64,000 bases of DNA from an uncultured beta proteobacterium. GTDB lineage: Bacteria > Pseudomonadota > Gammaproteobacteria > Burkholderiales > Burkholderiaceae_C. The notes beneath the pieces are model-generated. The model saw nothing but the letters and a program-made list of their open reading frames with translations, was not told the origin of the DNA and did not search any database. This document shows positions 61,707 through 64,000 of the stretch, piece after piece. The stretch covers positions 1-64,000 of the forward strand of contig CAJCCO010000120.1 in assembly GCA_903960915.1 (NCBI GenBank), written 5' to 3'. Both the position numbers and the translations under genes were made by a program. Position 1 is the stretch's first letter. Each line of letters begins with the position of its first letter.

Positions 61707-63050
61707 ATGAGCCTGGGCAAAGTGGCCATTGTGGGCTCGGGCATTTCTGGGTTGGCGGTGGCGCACCGGCTGCGCGGCCAGGCCGACATCACGCTGTTCG
61801 AGGCCGGCGACTACTTTGGCGGCCACACCCACACGGTGGACCTGACGCTGCCCACACCCCAGGGCCCGGTCACGCACGGTATTGACACCGGTTTTCTGGT
61901 TTTCAACGAGCGCACCTACCCCCAACTGATTGCGCTTTTTGCCGAGCTTGACGTGGTCACCGCCAAGGCTGACATGTCGTTCTCGGCCCAAGTTCCGGGC
62001 GCCCGCGCTGGCGGCACGCTGGAATGGAGCGGCTCTACCTTGAGCAGCGTATTTGCCCAGCGCAGCAACCTGCTGAACCCGCGTTTCTGGCGCATGCTCA
62101 AAGACGTGCTGCGCTTCAACCAACTGGCCACCGCGCTGGCCCAGCGCGGCGCAGACCACGAACTGATGCAGCCTCTGGGCAACTTTCTGGCGCAACACCA
62201 CTTCAGCGCCGAGTTCAAGGACTGGTACTTCTTGCCCATGCTGGGCTGTATCTGGAGCTGCCCGACCGACCAGATGCTGCAGTTTCCAGTGGCCACCATG
62301 GTGCGCTTTTGCCACAACCACGGCCTGCTCCAGGTCAGCGACCGGCCGCAGTGGTGGACGGTGGCCGGCGGGGCGCGCCAGTACGTGGACAAAATTCTGG
62401 CCGGCATTGCCGACAAGCGCCTGAACAGCCCAGTGCAGCAACTGGTGCGCCACGCGCACGGCGTGCAGCTCACCGCCCACGGCCAGACCGAGCACTTTGA
62501 CCAGGTGGTGCTGGCCTGCCATTCAGACCAGGCGCTGGCACTGCTGAGTGACGCCAGCGCGCAGGAGCGTGACACCCTGGGCGCCATTCGCTACCAGCCC
62601 AACCGGGCCGTGCTGCACACCGATGTGACGGTGCTGCCGCAAGCCCGGCGCGCCTGGGCGGCCTGGAACTACGCGCGTGCCGCCACCACAACGTCGGCCC
62701 CAGAAGAGGCGCGTGTGTGCCTGCACTACCTGATCAACCTGCTGCAGCCGCTGCCTTTCAGCCAGCCGGTGGTGGTGTCGCTCAACCCGGTGCACCCCAT
62801 CAACCCGGCGCTGGTGCATGGTGAATTTGAGTATGCACACCCGGTGTTTGACCAGGCCGCCATCGACGCCCAAAGCCGCGTGCCGGCACTGCAAGGCCAG
62901 CGCCACACCTATTTTTGCGGTGCCTGGACCGGCTATGGTTTTCATGAAGACGGCCTGCGCTCCGGTCTGAACGTGGCCGCGCTGCTGCTGAAATTGCAGG
63001 GTTTGCAAAACGTACAAGATGCCCCGCCGCTGATGGCCCAGGCCGCCTGA
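61707..63050 (+). CDS. NAD(P)/FAD-dependent oxidoreductase of the COG2907 type
   Basis: A 447-residue flavoprotein. KVAIVGSGISGLAVAHRL is the dinucleotide-binding motif and ITLFEAGDYFGGHTHTVD the second glycine-rich segment; FCGAWTGYGFHEDGLRSGL is the C-terminal FAD block. COG2907 genes often precede DUF1365 and a cyclopropane synthase-like gene, as they do here. The group is thought to act on membrane fatty acids or in furan-type fatty acid formation. ATG at 61707. Confidence 0.88.
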   Translation: MSLGKVAIVGSGISGLAVAHRLRGQADITLFEAGDYFGGHTHTVDLTLPTPQGPVTHGIDTGFLVFNERTYPQLIALFAELDVVTAKADMSFSAQVPGARAGGTLEWSGSTLSSVFAQRSNLLNPRFWRMLKDVLRFNQLATALAQRGADHELMQPLGNFLAQHHFSAEFKDWYFLPMLGCIWSCPTDQMLQFPVATMVRFCHNHGLLQVSDRPQWWTVAGGARQYVDKILAGIADKRLNSPVQQLVRHAHGVQLTAHGQTEHFDQVVLACHSDQALALLSDASAQERDTLGAIRYQPNRAVLHTDVTVLPQARRAWAAWNYARAATTTSAPEEARVCLHYLINLLQPLPFSQPVVVSLNPVHPINPALVHGEFEYAHPVFDQAAIDAQSRVPALQGQRHTYFCGAWTGYGFHEDGLRSGLNVAALLLKLQGLQNVQDAPPLMAQAA

Positions 63051-63054
63051 CACC

Positions 63055-63834
63055 ATGCCCACCCACCCGGCGCCCACACAAGCCCTGATCGGCTTTGGTC
63101 AGGTGCGCCACACGCGCCTGGTGCCGGTACGCCACACGTTTGCCTACCCCACCTATTTTTTGTTTCTGCCCATGCGCAGCCTGGCGCATACGGGCAGCAC
63201 CTTGCTGGCGCTCAACCGCTGGGCGCCCTTGAGTTTTTACGACCGCGACCATGGCGACGGGCGCGGCCCGGACCAAGGCGGTGCGTTGGCTTGGCTGGAT
63301 GAACTGCTGCAACGTGAAGGCATCACAGATGCCACCGGCGAGGTCTGGCTGCACTGCTACCCGCGCGTGCTGGGCCACACCTTCAAGCCCGTGAGCTTTT
63401 GGTACTGCCACCGCCCGGACGGCAGTTTGCGCGCCGTGCTGGTTGAGGTGAACAACACCTTTGGCGAGCGCCACGGCTATTTGCTTGATGCCCCGCAATT
63501 TGGCGTGGAACAGCGCGCCGCCAAGGTGTTTCATGTGTCGCCGTTTTGCCCGGTGGAAGGGGCTTACCGCTTTCGCTTCATGGTGACGCCCAACGGGCAG
63601 CGCACCGTGGCACGCATTGATTTTGACGACGCCCAAGGCCCGGTGATCGAGACCAGCGTCAGTGGCGAGTTGCAGCCCCTGACGCGCCAGAGCCAGCGCA
63701 TCGCCGTGTGGCGCTACCCGGCCATGACACTGGGCGTGGTGCTGCGCATTCACTGGCAGGCGCTGCGCCTGTTTCTGAAAAAAGTACGCTTCTTCCGCAA
63801 ACCGCCCCCGCCCACCCCCTTTATCACTCGCTGA
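63055..63834 (+). CDS. DUF1365 family protein
   Basis: A 259-residue protein with the family blocks VRHTRLVPVRHTFAYPTYFL at the N-terminus, VLGHTFKPVSFWYCHRPDGS in the middle and KVFHVSPFCPVEGAYRFRF later. It is four bases after the oxidoreductase stop and 15 before the next gene. Its role is not proven; co-occurrence with cyclopropane synthase-like enzymes implies acyl-chain modification. Confidence 0.9.
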   Translation: MPTHPAPTQALIGFGQVRHTRLVPVRHTFAYPTYFLFLPMRSLAHTGSTLLALNRWAPLSFYDRDHGDGRGPDQGGALAWLDELLQREGITDATGEVWLHCYPRVLGHTFKPVSFWYCHRPDGSLRAVLVEVNNTFGERHGYLLDAPQFGVEQRAAKVFHVSPFCPVEGAYRFRFMVTPNGQRTVARIDFDDAQGPVIETSVSGELQPLTRQSQRIAVWRYPAMTLGVVLRIHWQALRLFLKKVRFFRKPPPPTPFITR

Positions 63835-63849
63835 CCCAAGAGACAGCCC

Positions 63850-64000
63850 ATGACCAGCCAAATCGCCCCACCCTTCACACTGCCGCGTGGCACACCAGCG
63901 TCTGCGCGCAGCGTGCTCAAGTTGTTGAAACGCCTGCGCCACGGCAGCCTCACGCTGGAGTTGCCGGACGGCTCCATGCAGCGCTTCGGCGCCCATGCCG
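63850..64000 (+). CDS. Cyclopropane-fatty-acyl-phospholipid synthase-like methyltransferase (partial, 3' end outside window)
   Basis: Only about 50 residues are visible: MTSQIAPPFTLPRGTPASAR, then LLKRLRHGSLTLELPDGSMQRFG. The RLRHGSLTLELPDG segment is the N-terminus of many SAM-dependent cyclopropane synthase-like proteins. Position after COG2907 and DUF1365 supports the call. The catalytic part lies off the window. Confidence 0.75.
   Translation, partial: MTSQIAPPFTLPRGTPASARSVLKLLKRLRHGSLTLELPDGSMQRFGAHA

Noticed and set aside
1-64000. CRISPR array, tRNA/rRNA genes, IS elements or prophage
   Set aside because: No regularly spaced repeats, no cloverleaf-like sequences noticed, and no transposase, integrase or phage-like proteins among the reading frames. 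A tRNAscan or ISfinder search was not possible here.

Overview
The window looks like a chromosome segment of a betaproteobacterium of the family Comamonadaceae (Rhodoferax/Polaromonas-like). I infer this from GC-rich codon use, the gene orders (azlCD-fmt-def with a divergent LysM-type gene, dprA and smg; yajC-secD-secF; mltA, FixJ-type regulator, PAS kinase, yhdP with divergent glnE) and the protein sequences as I remember those families. No rRNA, tRNA, CRISPR array, IS element or phage gene was seen.

Layout. 1-2601: glycolytic genes fba (cut by the window edge) and pyk, on the minus strand. 2602-23427: a 20.8 kb catabolic cluster wedged between pyk and pgk, two genes that normally adjoin in relatives. 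23428-30147: pgk, azlCD, fmt, def, a periplasmic LysM-type protein without its LysM, dprA and smg. 30246-33520: terminator, secF, secD, yajC. 33691-37952: a fused indolepyruvate:ferredoxin oxidoreductase with a divergent Lrp/AsnC regulator. 38001-44313: a second LivKHMGF-type ABC system with a hydantoin-racemase-like enzyme and a divergent FCD-type GntR regulator. 44609-55678: mltA, a 61-residue membrane protein, a two-component system, yhdP and glnE. 55771-60141: an RND efflux adaptor and pump. 60297-64000: a hypothetical protein, rfaE2, and an FAD oxidoreductase - DUF1365 - cyclopropane synthase-like operon, cut by the window end.

The most interesting part is 2.8-23.4 kb. It encodes four PuuE/imidase-type 'polysaccharide deacetylase' paralogues, two isochorismatase-type amidases, an Asp/Glu racemase-family protein, a tautomerase-SnoaL fusion, an NTF2-like protein, MmgE/PrpD, a complete LivKHMGF-type importer, an SDR, a DUF4387 + AtuA pair, a HutC-type GntR regulator, a two-subunit LeuCD-like hydro-lyase, a fumarate-reductase-like flavoprotein and an isocitrate-lyase-family C-C lyase. 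I infer a pathway that imports a cyclic imide or ureide, opens the ring, releases ammonia (or a carbamoyl group), and processes a branched di- or tricarboxylate to central metabolites by hydration and C-C cleavage. The substrate is not determined by the sequence. A nearly identical 22-bp palindrome (half-sites TTGTCCTAT / AYAGAACAA) lies in both divergent control regions (2722-2743 and 11294-11315), so the two arms appear to form one regulon. The GntR protein at 18480 is the leading candidate regulator.

Both ABC systems have a perfect hairpin (12-13 bp stem) between the binding-protein gene and the first permease gene. The second system has GTYAACAAT repeats near its GntR gene that look like operators.
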